DNA from: Adiantum capillus-veneris
Taxonomy: Eukaryota > Streptophyta > Polypodiopsida > Polypodiales > Pteridaceae
Assembly (NCBI GenBank): GCA_014529385.2
Contig: CM043949.1
Span: 150,460,428 to 150,524,427, forward strand
Direction: 5' to 3'
Length of the DNA: 64,000 nt
Below the pieces are notes generated by a model. It saw nothing but the letters and a program-made list of their open reading frames with translations, did no database searches and was not told where the DNA came from. Below, piece after piece: positions 44,008 through 54,836 of the stretch. The translations under genes and the position numbers were made by a program. Position 1 is the stretch's first letter. Each line of letters begins with the position of its first letter.

Positions 44008-46350
44008 ATGGCACGATGTATAGTCAAAAGTCAAGCTTTTCCGCGTTCTTTTTGGCTTGAGGCCATTATGTGTGCCACTTATGTACTTAACAGGTGTCCT
44101 ACGAAAGCTTTGCAGTCTATTACTCCATATGAAGCATGGCATGATAGAAAACCTTCTATTGAGCACATGCGTGTTTTTGGCTGTTTGGCATATGCTTTGG
44201 TGCCACAAGTGCAGCATAGAAAATTGGATGATAAGGCTGTCAAATGTATTTTTGTTGGTTATAGTGCTGAAAGCAAAGGTTACAGTTTGTATCATCCGCA
44301 AACAAAACGTATTCTGGTTTCTCGGGATGTAGTGTTTGTGGAAGATTCTGTTCAGCCCTTGTTGTCATGTACTAGAGACAGTAATGTAAGCTCACAGGAC
44401 ATTTATGACACTTTGTTGCCTCTTTTCAGTGGTGGAAATACGAATGTAAGTTCCAATGAGGCAAATGTATAGCCTATGGGGGTTTCTGAAAATGTTCTAG
44501 ATCAACCTATTACTGATGCACATGTACATGATGTACTTGATGAGGAAAGGGCTGAAAATGAGCATGCTAGAGGTATGCCAAAATGGCTGGTGCACACTTT
44601 GCGTGACAGTAAATTGGATGCACCTTTGTCTAGTCGTACGCGTTCAGGCTCTCGCCATGCATCTTATGCATCAGATTGTTATGCTTTGGCTGTGTCTAGC
44701 TTACATGATGTTGAGGAGCCTCTGACTTTTGATGAAGCACAAAATTCAGAAAATTGGATGGCTTCCATGCAATCAGAATATGATGCACTTATAGAAAATG
44801 ACACGTGGACTTTATGTGATTTTCCTCCTGGCAAAAAGGCCATTGGTACGAAGTGGGTTTACAAGTTGAAACGCAAGCCGGATGGTGAGATCGATCGCCA
44901 TAAGGCTCGACTTGTTGCAAAGGGTTATGCACAGCAAAAAGGCATAGATTATGAAGAGACTTTTGCTCCCACTTGTCGTATGACTACTGTGCATTTTCTA
45001 TGTGCATTGGCAGCTCATTTTGGTTGGGATGTACATCAATCAGACATTGTTACTTCTTTCTTGAATGGTGACATATTTGAGGAAGTTTATGTAACGCAGC
45101 CTCGTGGTTTTGTCATAAAAGTACAAGAGGACAAAGTGTGCAAATGTAACAAGGCTTTGTATGGGTTGAAGCAATCTCCTCGTGCTTGGTATGAGAAAGC
45201 TGACACTCATTTTGTCAAACAAGGCTTTCGTAATAGTCCAACAGAAAGCACATTGTATGTAAACCGTGAGGGTGATGTACTTCTCATTGTGGTTCTTTAT
45301 GTTGATGATTTGTTGATCACTGGACCAAATGAGAGACATATTGCTGAATTTAAGGCTGATTTGAATGCTACTTTCAAGATGAAAGATTTGGGGCTGTTGC
45401 ATCATTATTTGGGTATACAGTTTAAGCAGTGTGATGGTGGTATTGCCTTGTGTCAGAAAAGTTACATAGAGACATTGCTATGTAAGTTTGGACTTGAGGA
45501 TTGCAAACCTATTTCCACTCCCATGGAAGCAGGTTTGAAGTTGAGTCTACATGATGCTGGTGATCCTGCTGATGTCACTCTTTACCAAACTGCTATTGGC
45601 TGCCTCATTTATGTATGCAACACGAGGCCGGATATTCAGTTTGCAGTCTCACAGGTCAGCAGATTTATGCATAGCCCAGGGTCTAAGCATTGGCAGGCTG
45701 TCAAGAGGATTTTCCGCTACCTTAGTGGCACTTTACATCTTGGCTTGTTTTATCCCAAGGGGGCATCGTTTCCGCCAGACCTACATGCTTTTTCGGACTC
45801 AGATTGGGCTGGTTGTTTTGACACGCGAGTGTCCACAAGTGGTTTTTGTTTCATGCTTAGCAGTTCATGTATATCATGGTTGAGAAAGAAGCAACCTACT
45901 GTGGCCACTTCGAGTTGTGAGGCTGAGTACAGGGCAGTCTTCACAGCTAAGGTTGAGTGTGTATGGCTCAGACACCTTATGGCTGATTTGGGTGTTGGAC
46001 AGGACACTGCCAGCACTATCTACACTGACAGTCAGAGCGCATTGGCAGTTGCGAGGAACCCAGTTTTTCATGCTCGCACAAAGCACATTGAGGTGCATTA
46101 CCACTATGTCAGGGAGAGGCTCTCAGCAAGAGAGATCATCTTGGCTTATGTGCCAACACAGGACAACCTTGCAGATCTTTTCACAAAGGCATTGTCTCGT
46201 GAGAAGCTTGAAGCTTCCGCAAAGCTTTGGGCTTACTCCCCTTTGTGGACTGATCCTGTCCTCAGGGCATGGCACTTCCCTTTACTCATGTGCCAGCTCT
46301 CGTTCACCGCATCACTCCAGGGGGGATTTGTTACCATATACATGTGGTAG
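44008..46350 (+). pseudogene. Copia pol: integrase end, RT and RNase H
   Basis: The frame starts within integrase (MARCIVKSQAFPRSFWLEA, then YVLNRCPTKAL and a GCLAYALVP segment) and is open to 46350, except for one TAG at 44470-44472. RT has GTKWVYKLKRKPDGE, RHKARLVAKGYAQQ, YGLKQSPRAWYEK and the catalytic YVDD (LYVDDLLITG) near 45300. RNase H has DSDWAGCFDTRVSTSGF, SSCEAEYRA, TDSQSALAVA and DNLADLFTKAL, all typical of copia. In the active-site block QMDVKSAFLNG, the usual residues read HQSDIVTSFLNG. The final codons run into the LTR. With only one internal stop but no 5' half, it is a recent relic. Confidence 0.9.
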
Positions 46351-46676
46351 TGATGTGTGTGAACACACTAGGACTGCCGGGGCATTTTTTCCCTCTTTAG
46401 GAGGTTTTTTCCCCCGTGCATTGTATATACGCCCATCACTCTAGGGCTATCTATCTTTCCATTACACACTAAGTAACACACTCTCTATTGTGTGCCTTGA
46501 GCTTCCTTCGTCTTCTCCAAGCTGTGTGTGTTTCTCTGCAACCCTAATTAATTCCATCACTCTAGGGCTATCTATCTTTCCATTACACACTAAGTAACAC
46601 ACTCTCTATTGTGTGCCTTGAGCTTCCTTCGTCTTCTCCAAGTTGTGTGTGTTTCTCTGCAACCCTAATTCCAACA
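46329..46676 (+). repeat. Copia element F 3' LTR with internal duplication
   Basis: The LTR starts TGTTACCATA after the polypurine tract and ends TTCCAACA at 46676. A 120-bp unit (46434-46553) is repeated at 46554-46670 with very few changes, so this LTR may be longer than its relatives. Confidence 0.75.
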
Positions 46677-49061
46677 CTCGTGTGATCTACCCTGAACTCG
46701 AACTTGACCTCTTGCAGCTCCAACACCCACTTCATAATCCTCCTTCCTCGCTTCAAATGTATCACTACTTTTGGCAATATATTATTAGTTGTTAACACAA
46801 AAAACTTGCGTACAATTAAATGCCCTTTCAATTTCCGTCAAGACAAGACTAGAGCCATCACCCATTGCTCTGCCTCGGTGTAGGTAGCTTCTCCTGGGCT
46901 AATCACCCTGCTCTCAAAATATATCGGCTTGTAGCTTCTCCCTACTTTTTGCAGTAGAACCGCTTCAATAGCAACTATGCCCACTGTTATAGAAACATAA
47001 AATTCGTCCTCTCGATTGGAGGACATACCGGTGGCAGCTGGCATAAAATTTCTTTAACCCTATCAAAAGCCTCTTGAGCTTCCCCATCCCACTCATAACT
47101 GTGCACTTGTTGAGCCCTCTTTTAAAGAGCATTCACATATTGCAACAACATCCAGAAGAAATGTGATAGATACTTCAGCTTATGAACAAAGGAAGCCAAA
47201 CCTTGAGCATCTGATGGTGGCTCCATCAACACCAACACTTTCACCTTCTTGGGATTAGCCTCTATACCATTTTGCAACACCACATGACCCAACATCTGCA
47301 CTCGAGCGTGTGCTAGCTTGCACTTCTTGGGGTTCAACTGACCTCCTTCTTCATCAAGCCTTTGAAAGCATAACTGCAGCTTCGATAGGTGCTCCAATCT
47401 GGAACTGTAACAGCCTATATCATCCATGAAGACCCTGATAAAACGGCCCAGGTATGGACCAAATATCCTGTTCATCCAATCTTGGAAGGTGGCATATGCA
47501 TTCACCAATCCAAATGGCATCCTACAACCCCATGGATAAATGAATGTGGTCTTCAATTGGTCTTCAAGTGCAATCCCTATCTAAAAGTACCCCGAAAAGC
47601 CATCCATAATCGAGTATCTCTCGTGTCTAGCCAACTGGTTTAGGATCTCGTCTTGAAATGGTAATGGATAGTGATTCCTCCTGGTCGTGACATTCAGTGG
47701 CTTGTAGTCGACACGCACTCTCCATTTCCCATTATTTTTAGGGGTTACAACCATTGGTGAGACCCACTCTGACTCTTTCACAGGATATATGATGAATGCC
47801 TCCAGCAACTTATTGATCTCCTACCAAAGGGCCTCCTTTTGAATTTCCCCAAGTCTTCTCAGGTTCTGTGCTTTAGGCCTATGTCCCTCCTTAAGAACAA
47901 TCTTGTGCTCTACCCCATTTGCACCACACAAATGTTTGTACTCCGTCGCAAAAAAATTTGGATAGGACTTACACAGCTGAACATAACCCTCCTTTTCACC
48001 TTTGGTCAAATCTTCACTTAACATGCTTGAAACCTCTTCTATGCTTAAACCATGAGCTTGAGGATGCATACCTTCTTCTTTAGGTGCGGAGTCGCCTATG
48101 GTGACTCCGAATAAATCTGCATCTATCTTCAGCATGTCGTCCTCGCTCTCCTCTTCCTTTGTGATAGTGTAGCCTTCATCATAGCCCTTCTCTGTCTCGT
48201 ACTCGTAGCTCGTTGTGTTGCCCTCATCTTTAACTGCCATAGGACAAGAACCGCTCTCCTTGGTCTTCAAATCCAGCACAATTTGTCTTCCTCTCTCTTT
48301 GTCAGGCAAGGTGAACACTTTGCTCTCCCAATCTTGCTTAGCACCTATTGCCAAAAGCCATGGCCTACCCAAAATGATTGGATAAGCATTATCTCTTGCC
48401 TTCATCATTAAAAAATCTATCAGGCACTCTATGCTCATCACCTTGACCTTCACATCCTAAGCCACACCGAGACACCTGGCTTTAGTATGGTTGGCCATCA
48501 TCATGCGTACATTCGACTTGACTACTGCCTTGACTCCTGTCTCTTTCATGGCTGCTTCCGTCATGACACAAACCTGCACCCCACTGTCTATGTAGGCTTG
48601 GACCTGCATCCTCTTTTCTATAATCACATCCACTAGCGGAAGAACATCAGTGGGGTTACCTACCCTCAAAGCCATATTTCGTACTACTTGCACATTCCCC
48701 TTAGCTCTTGGCAGCCTAGTCCTAACACTTGTGGACCACTGTCTCCTTAACTTTCGGTTTAAAGCTAACAGTTCACCAAAATTAATGTTTGCTTTTTGAT
48801 TTTGAACATCACTTACCACATTGTACTTGGGATAGCGATGCCCTAATTGAAAATCTGCTTGTTTAATTTTGCGATGCCTCCTTCTTTTGCTAGGCTCGGG
48901 CTGCTCTCTACCTTCATACACTTTCTCTTTGCCTTTGCGAGCTCTAGTTTCCCGCTCTGTCTCTGTATCCCTCTCAACTCTCGCTCTCTTATTAACCAAA
49001 ACTTAGACATCTTGCTTATCCATCCCAATAATATTTACTCTTGGGACATCACCTCCGTTTG
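46677..49061 (-). pseudogene. Element E protease-RT-RNase H, broken
   Basis: Reading down from 49061: a basic linker (PSKRRRHRKIKQADF), then protease with AYIDSGVQVCVMTE and YPIILGRPWLLA. RT follows with WVSPMVVTPKNNGKW, LPFQDEILNQL, a reduced GCRMPFGLVNAYATF and FMDD (VFMDDIGCYSS) near 47430. The RNase H domain reads FYVSITVG where the first aspartate is expected. Breaks lie near 48455, 47815, 47575, 47120 and 46835. Similarity ends at 46677 in the RNase H region (LQEVKFEFRVDHT). Unlike A, B and D, the protease triad is DSG rather than DGG. Confidence 0.85.
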
Positions 49062-49064
49062 GCA
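49062..49064. repeat. CACTA target duplication, left copy (GCA)
   Basis: GCA precedes CACTACAAGAGG at 49065 and recurs at 56761-56763 directly after CCTCTTGTAGTG. Three-base target duplications are the rule for CACTA elements. Confidence 0.85.
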
Positions 49065-49090
49065 CACTACAAGAGGCTATTCATATTAGA

Positions 49091-49184
49091 GACGCTCACA
49101 CAGCGACGCTCAAAAAAAAATATCCCGGCGTCGCTATGAGCGCCACAAATTTCTTTGGACATTTGCGACGCTCATAGCGACGCC
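49091..49184. repeat. CACTA 5' subterminal repeats
   Basis: Four imperfect copies of AGCGACGC or its complement occur within about 95 bases of the left end (near 49101, 49128, 49164 and 49175). Motif arrays of this kind are the binding sites of the accessory TNPA-type protein in En/Spm. Confidence 0.75.
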
Positions 49185-49273
49185 GACTGGGCTAAAAAAA
49201 TAACAAAGCGCTCCCAAAAACTCAGATCTCAAATCTGAGTTTTTCCGTATCCTCAAGCAAGGAGCAGGTAACG

Positions 49274-49278
<5 letters not shown>

Positions 49279-49324
<46 letters not shown>

Positions 49325-49475
49325 CTTCTCCACACAAACACACACACACACGAGGAGAGGAAGGAGAGCCAGGTATGCTCCTTTCCTCTCCTCACTCTCA
49401 TGTTCCCTTCCCCTCTTTCTCTCTCCCTCTCTCTCTCTCTCTCACACACACACATACACACACACACATAGTGTT

Positions 49476-49505
<30 letters not shown>
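49279..49505. repeat. (CT)n and (CA)n/(GA)n microsatellite cluster
   Basis: A 41-base CT tract (49279-49319), then a CT/CA tract (about 49420-49466) and a GA tract (49479-49507). Degenerate GA/CA repeats continue to 49740. Confidence 0.85.
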
Positions 49506-49509
<4 letters not shown>

Positions 49510-49924
49510 AACATAAACAAAAACGCACACACACATACATAAACAAAGAATGCACACACACATTGAGAGAGGAAAAGAGAGAGAGAGCATGTATAAACAA
49601 AAAACGCACGCATTGAGAGAGGAAAAGAGAGAGAGAACATGCATAAACAAAAAACGCACACATTGAGAGAGGAAAAGAGAGAGAAAACATGCATACGATC
49701 CAAAAAAACGCACACACATTGAGAGAGAAAGAGAGAGAAACTAATTTAACGTCGTAGGAAACTAATTAAAATTAAAAGACCTAAAGATCTAGCCGACGAG
49801 GAGTTGAACTCAAGACCTATTATTCAAGAGGGAAATGGCATAACCAATCTATCATACTTGGCATGGGTGATAGAAAGGTTATACCATTTATCTCTTTTTA
49901 TTGGCACACACATCCACACACGCG

Positions 49925-50060
49925 CACACACACAAGAAGAAGAGAGTTATAACGTCGTAGGAAACTATCCTAAAAGACGTTAAAGATTAGGTTAGATGTA
50001 GACTTACGTTAAATTAGATTTAGGTTTATTTAAGTTAAATTAGATTAGATTTAGGTTTAT
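49925..50060. repeat. Direct repeat flanking captured fragment, left copy
   Basis: (CA)n then AAGAAGAAGAGAG, GTAGGAAACTATCC and AAGACGTTAAAGATTAGG lead into TTAGATTTAGGTTTA words. The same order recurs at about 50625-50790. The two copies bracket the HMA fragment. Confidence 0.75.
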
Positions 50061-50124
50061 TTTTAATTAGATTTACGTTTATTTACGCTAGATTTAGATT
50101 TACGTTATATTAGATTAGATTTAG

Positions 50125-50490
50125 GTCTCCATAGACTGCGATGCCTGCATGAAGCGGGTGAAGAAAGCCCTCAATGGAATATAGGGTATTGCTGCCTTCA
50201 CTCATGGTGGGCTCCGTCGATCCAAAAGTACTGGTGAAATGTCTTCAGAAGATAGGGAAGAAGGTGGATCTTCAGGGCGGCAAGAGTCACTACATCCCCG
50301 ACACAATGACCATCTAGACAACCTCTAGTCATTCAACAGCAACTTCAAAGTTAGTAACAAGAGCAAGAACGGTCTAAAGGGCCAATTGTTGTCGTCAGAT
50401 GTGGATGGAGATGAGGCAGCGTCACCGCCGGAAGTTAACTCTCACATCTTTAGTGATGAGAATGCCAACTCTTGCCGAATTATGTGAAAA
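50125..50490 (+). pseudogene. Captured heavy-metal-associated (HMA/HIPP-like) gene fragment
   Basis: After an AG acceptor-like site at 50124 the frame reads VSIDCDACMKRVKKALNGI, which holds the HMA metal-binding core CDAC followed by the typical VKKAL helix. A TAG follows, then GIAAFTHGG. After a one-base shift VDPKVLVKCLQKIGKKVDL appears, the usual second half of the domain. Further along, SKNGLKGQLLSSDVDGDEA resembles the linker of HIPP-type metallochaperones. HMA proteins bind metals, and plant HIPPs act in metal handling and stress. Here the frame is broken and lies inside a CACTA element, so capture from a host gene is inferred. Confidence 0.7.
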
Positions 50491-50618
50491 ATTATGTGTT
50501 AAATCAGTTTTAAGGTTCTTATAATCCCTGTTAGTTTAGTTCTTTGTTTTTAATATAACATAATTTACGTTAGATTTAGATTTATGTTATATTAGATTAG
50601 ACTTAGGCTTATTTAGGT

Positions 50619-50624
<6 letters not shown>

Positions 50625-50668
<44 letters not shown>

Positions 50669-50790
50669 GAAGAAGAGAGTTTTAACGTTGTAGGAAACTA
50701 TCCCAAAAGACGTTAAAGATTAGGTTAGATGTAGACTTACGTTAAATTAGATTTAGGTTTATTTTTAGTTAGATTTACGTTTATTTAGAT
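50625..50790. repeat. Direct repeat flanking captured fragment, right copy
   Basis: A pure (CA)n tract (50624-50668) followed by AAGAAGAAGAGAG, GTAGGAAACTATCC and AAGACGTTAAAGATTAGG, matching 49925-50060. Confidence 0.75.
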
Positions 50791-51099
50791 TTACGCTTAT
50801 TTACGTTAGATCGAGTCCACGCAAGAATTACTTACGGTTTAGGGTTTAGAGTTAGACGAACAGTGAAAAGATCTACTGTGAAAAGATGTTAAGATGCTGT
50901 GAAGTGCTACAGCTAGAGAAGAGGCAAAGGGGTTTTGTCCACTACATGCATATCATGTAGACGTGGGTCTGTAGATTTCTTGTACCCACAAATATAGGTA
51001 TTGACCAATAAAGACGAGATTATAACCCAGTGGTTCTGATCTCCGTGCACCTCTAGACCGAGGTGTGCGGGGATTGGACATGACTAGAGAATGTGAGGT

Positions 51100-51101
<2 letters not shown>

Positions 51102-51159
<58 letters not shown>
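51102..51159. repeat. (GA)n microsatellite
   Basis: About 58 bases of GA, 65 bases before the transposase start codon. Confidence 0.9.
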
Positions 51160-51161
<2 letters not shown>

Positions 51162-51223
51162 GACGAAGAATGCCAATAGAATATTAAATTTGTTGTCCAG
51201 GTTATAAGATTTTTATCCTCATT

Positions 51224-54200
51224 ATGAGTAGTGACGAGGATGTGGGACCGTCCAACCGAAACACCTATCTCTCAACGAGGGTCTTATGTCCTTGTAATCA
51301 ATGCAAGCATGATGTGCGACGGACAAGACGTGTTTCTTTGCAGCACGTTCGGGAATTTGGCGAGTTCGATCCATCTATTATAGATCGAGTTAATGCCAAT
51401 TATAACTTGTCGGACTCTAACGCTGGCCAACAAGCAGCAATCTTGCAACCCAATAGACGTGTCCGCAGGCGCTTTCGTCAAGCAGCATATGTGAGGCCAC
51501 AAGATGTAGCCTCTGACAGCTCGGGGGATGATCATGCAGAGCACATTCCCAACGAGGCAATGTTTGAGCCCGAGATTGATGAAATGATCGAGACGATCAT
51601 GGATTCAGAAAGGCTTATCTATGATGATATGAAAAGTGAAGCTGATACGCCATTGTATAATGGAGCACGTATGTCTAGATTGAAAGCACTCTTGGTTCTT
51701 CTCAACATGCAGGCAAAGTTTGGATGGAGTGACACTAGCGTCACAACGCTTTTCAGGTGATCTATTACAATTAGTTTACTTTAATAAAACTCTAAATGTA
51801 TAATGATCTGATAGATTTTTACACGACTGTATCGTATTTTTATGTTGTGTAGATTTCTTAAAGAGCACATACTACCAGCTGACAATGTGATGCCAGATTC
51901 CCGAGATGAAGCAAGAAATATTTTGCGAAACTTGGGGATGGATTACAATTCTATCCACGCTTGTCCTAATGACTGCATTCTTTTCAGAGGGGAATACATA
52001 GACATGGAGAAGTGTCCGAAATGTGATTCCGAAAGATATCGAGTAGATCTCCACGGGACAAAAATTCCACAAAAGGTTTTGCAACATGTTCCTCTCCTTC
52101 CTCGCATCAAGCATTTCTTCGAATGTAAGTCCATGGCTGCCCTAGCATCATGGCATGAGGAGAATAAATCTTCGGATGGTGTGCTACGAATTCCTGCAGA
52201 TTGCGCAGCCTGGAAACATTTAGATGGAACATGGTCGGATTTTGCCAGGGAAGCTCGAAATTTGCGCTTAGGCCTGGCTATGGATGGCGTAAATCCATTT
52301 GGTCAAAGATCAACATCTTACAGTGTATGGCCCGTTGTCATCGTCAACTACAACATTCCCCCGTGGTTGACTACGAAGAAGGGGCACCTATGGCTAAGCT
52401 TGATTGTGCTAGGGCGATATAAAGTGGAGAATATGGATGTGTATCTTCGTCCACTATTGGAAGAGCTACAACAATTGTGGATTGGCATAGAGGTGGTGGA
52501 TATGAGCCGACACACAGGACGACGGAATGCTTTGATTAGAGGCATTCTAATGTGGACCATGCATGACTATCCCGGGCTAACAGAATGCTCAGGTGATCTA
52601 TTGACACTCCTCACTCAGACACTGTAAATCTTGTTTTTTCCCATAGTTGATCTATTATCATGTGTATACATACAGGGCTTCAAACAAGCGGATACAGAGC
52701 ATGTGTCACATGTGGACCTAGACTGAATGCACGTAGGGCGCCCTCACTGAAGAAGCAAATCTACGAAGGTCATCAAGCGTATCTTCCAGAGAATCATGTG
52801 TTACGCGACGGCTTTTTGGGAAGAGAGCCACCAAGGATGTCTGCACAAGCATGGTTAGAGCAGAAGGAGATGTGCGATGACAGATTGCCTCCAGGGATGA
52901 AGAGACTATCTCTATGGTACGAGTTACCATACTGGCCCCGACTCATGATTAATCACTTGCTCGATCCAATGCATATATTCAAGAATGTGGGTAATCTACT
53001 ATTGGACCATCCGTAACACAATCTACAAACTTGCAAAGCTGGTGCAATGGATCTCACAAAAGGAGATCAACGTAGACTCCATACCATTCGCCAGACGAAA
53101 TGCTGCGGAGCTTGTGTGCATGTTTGAGAAACATTTTCCTACTATCATGCTAACCATTCAGGTGCATCTTCTTGTTCACATAGTTGATGAGGTGGAAATA
53201 GCTGGCACAGTTCATTCCAGATGGATGTTCTTCTTAGAACGTTTCATGAAAACGCTTAAGGGATATGTGCGCCAAAAGGCACGTCCAGAGGGTAGCATGG
53301 CAAAAGGTTGGTTGGTATCAGAGTCCCTAGTGTACATTGGTGAGTGGCTAGACGGATTTGATAAAGCCTGGGACACGCTATGGCGAACCATAGATGATGA
53401 GCGCATATCTGGGATTGTCATGTGCAATCTCGGTGTTGAGAAGAAGATGACGGAAGATCTAGAGGCTAAAATCAACCGATTTTGCATGCTTCACAATCCA
53501 GTGATGCAAAAGTGGATTTCACAATATGAGGATGCAAAGCAAGAGCGACAAAGGGCACGAATCGAGTGGAGACGGGGAAGACGACCACCGATGCACTATC
53601 CGACGGGTCTGGAGAGCCTACCAACCTTCATGAGCTTAAGATGGTTGCACAACCAATTGAAAAGCGCACAACAATGCGGTGACGAAGTGACTGAGGAAGA
53701 GTGGGAGTACTCTCAGGGTTGCGTGACCAAGGTAAGTTTGCAATGTACGACATGCTAGTGACTTTATTTCTAAACGTTTGAACGGCCACTCATAATCTTT
53801 GTTCGTTGTAGTATAAGTCATACACATCAGCATGGTGTAAAGGTCGACATTTTAGGGTGGAACGGATCGACAAAAAGTGTTTTACTCAAGATTGTGGAAT
53901 CATGGCAAAATTTGAACAGTCTAGTCGACGACGTTCCTCTGAAGCAGATCCTGTGGTGGCGGAACTCACTTACTTCGGCACGCTGCAAGAGATTTTGAGG
54001 ATCGATTACAGAGGATTTTTTGTCGACTTGTTCGACGTGCAATGGTTCAAGATAATCATGGAGGGTCGCAACGCTACTGTGCGTAGAGGAGAGTCTGGTT
54101 TTCTTGAGGTGGATTCTACTAAGAAATGGACTGACCTAAGAGACACTTTCGTACTACCAGATCATTGTGAACAAGTAAGTATGTAAATAGTTAACATCCC

Positions 54201-54564
54201 CCTTTTACAAGTTATGTGCTTGAAAGCTCTCATGTAAGTTATGTGGCTCTGGCAGGTAATATTTCATCCTACAAAGTCTACATCAAACTGGTGGTACGTC
54301 ATAGAGGTAGCCCCTCGTAGTGCAAGGAAGTATGAAGGCTACCATGTGCCAATCACAATGGCATCAATGGAGGAGATCAGAGAAGATGCTCAATCAGAAG
54401 CCGCTGCGGTGGTGCCAGACGAGCATCAAGATGCTACTACTCTATATGGGGTGCATGCAGAGGAGCTACAAAATGAAACAGAGGATATGTGTTTAAACGG
54501 AGAGCTCTATATAGATATAGGAAGTTATGCTGAGTTATGCGAGGATGAGAGAGAGATCTCTTAA
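51224..54564 (+). pseudogene. TNP2-like CACTA transposase, probably defective
   Basis: Model: exons 51224-51756, 51853-52592, 52676-53731, 53812-54174 and 54256-54564, with GT...AG introns of 80-96 bp. The start MSSDEDVGPSN opens a transposase-associated domain with LCPCNQCKHD. Exon 2 has HACPNDCILFRGEY and CPKCDSERY, hallmarks of Transposase_21/TNP2. Exon 3 has ACVTCGPRL and LLDPMHIFKNVGN, then a DUF4218-like part (ERFMKTLKGYVRQKARPEGS). Exons 4-5 form a DUF4216-like part (WCKGRHFRVERID, YFGTLQEILRIDYRG). Near 52990-53010 the frame shifts, and about 100 residues expected between the DPMH block and the DUF4218 part appear missing. The protein would bind and cut the element ends. It is probably inactive, unless that gap is an unrecognised splice. 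Confidence 0.85.
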
Positions 54565-54836
54565 AGCCACAAATATTGTATTTGAACAATTTTGCTCCGT
54601 GTTGTAAAAGCTCTGGCTCTCTAAGTACCTTCCATGGTGTATAACGCTCTTTTCTACTCGCGCTCACATCTTTTGATTGAAAATTCTAAGTTTTCGACTT
54701 GCCACTTCTATCACTGAATTCATTGCGTCATTGTATTTATATGCGTCATTACGTCATTGTATTTAATGGTCTTTGCGTCATTGTCTACTCTATTCATTCA
54801 ATATTAAGTTTAAATATTCGTGTGTTTAATGCAGGT

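Larger units (their letters stand above)
44005..46676 (+). mobile_element. Ty1/copia element F, 5'-truncated
   Basis: The fragment keeps the end of integrase, RT and RNase H (44008-46350), a polypurine tract CCAGGGGGGA at 46317-46326 and a 3' LTR at 46329-46676. Gag, protease, the integrase core and the 5' LTR are missing. Its 3' LTR directly abuts gypsy element E at 46677, in the RNase H region, so F inserted into E and a later deletion removed the left side of both. Confidence 0.85.

Noticed and set aside
45040-45405. Minus-strand frame of 121 codons inside the copia RT.
   Set aside because: It is a shadow of the intact plus-strand RT with YVDD.
49222-49719. Long overlapping frames rich in CVCV, RERE and SLSL.
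   Set aside because: They are translations of (CT)n, (CA)n and (GA)n tracts. The same applies to frames at 43498-43875, 40000-40320 and 58320-58870.
50125-50490. HMA fragment as a functional gene.
   Set aside because: A stop and a frameshift break the domain, and it sits inside a transposon between direct repeats with no promoter signal seen.
50850-50875. GGTTTAGGGTTTAGAG as a telomere-type repeat.
   Set aside because: It is only about two units, in a TTAGATTTAGG-rich stretch; no array is present.
51005-51085. tRNA-like words (AACCCAGTGGTTCTG ... GGGGATTGGACATG) suggesting a SINE.
   Set aside because: A-box-like and B-box-like words are imperfect, and no tail or target duplication could be found. 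A GGTTCAAGTC-like word near 41470 (reverse strand) was dropped for the same reason.
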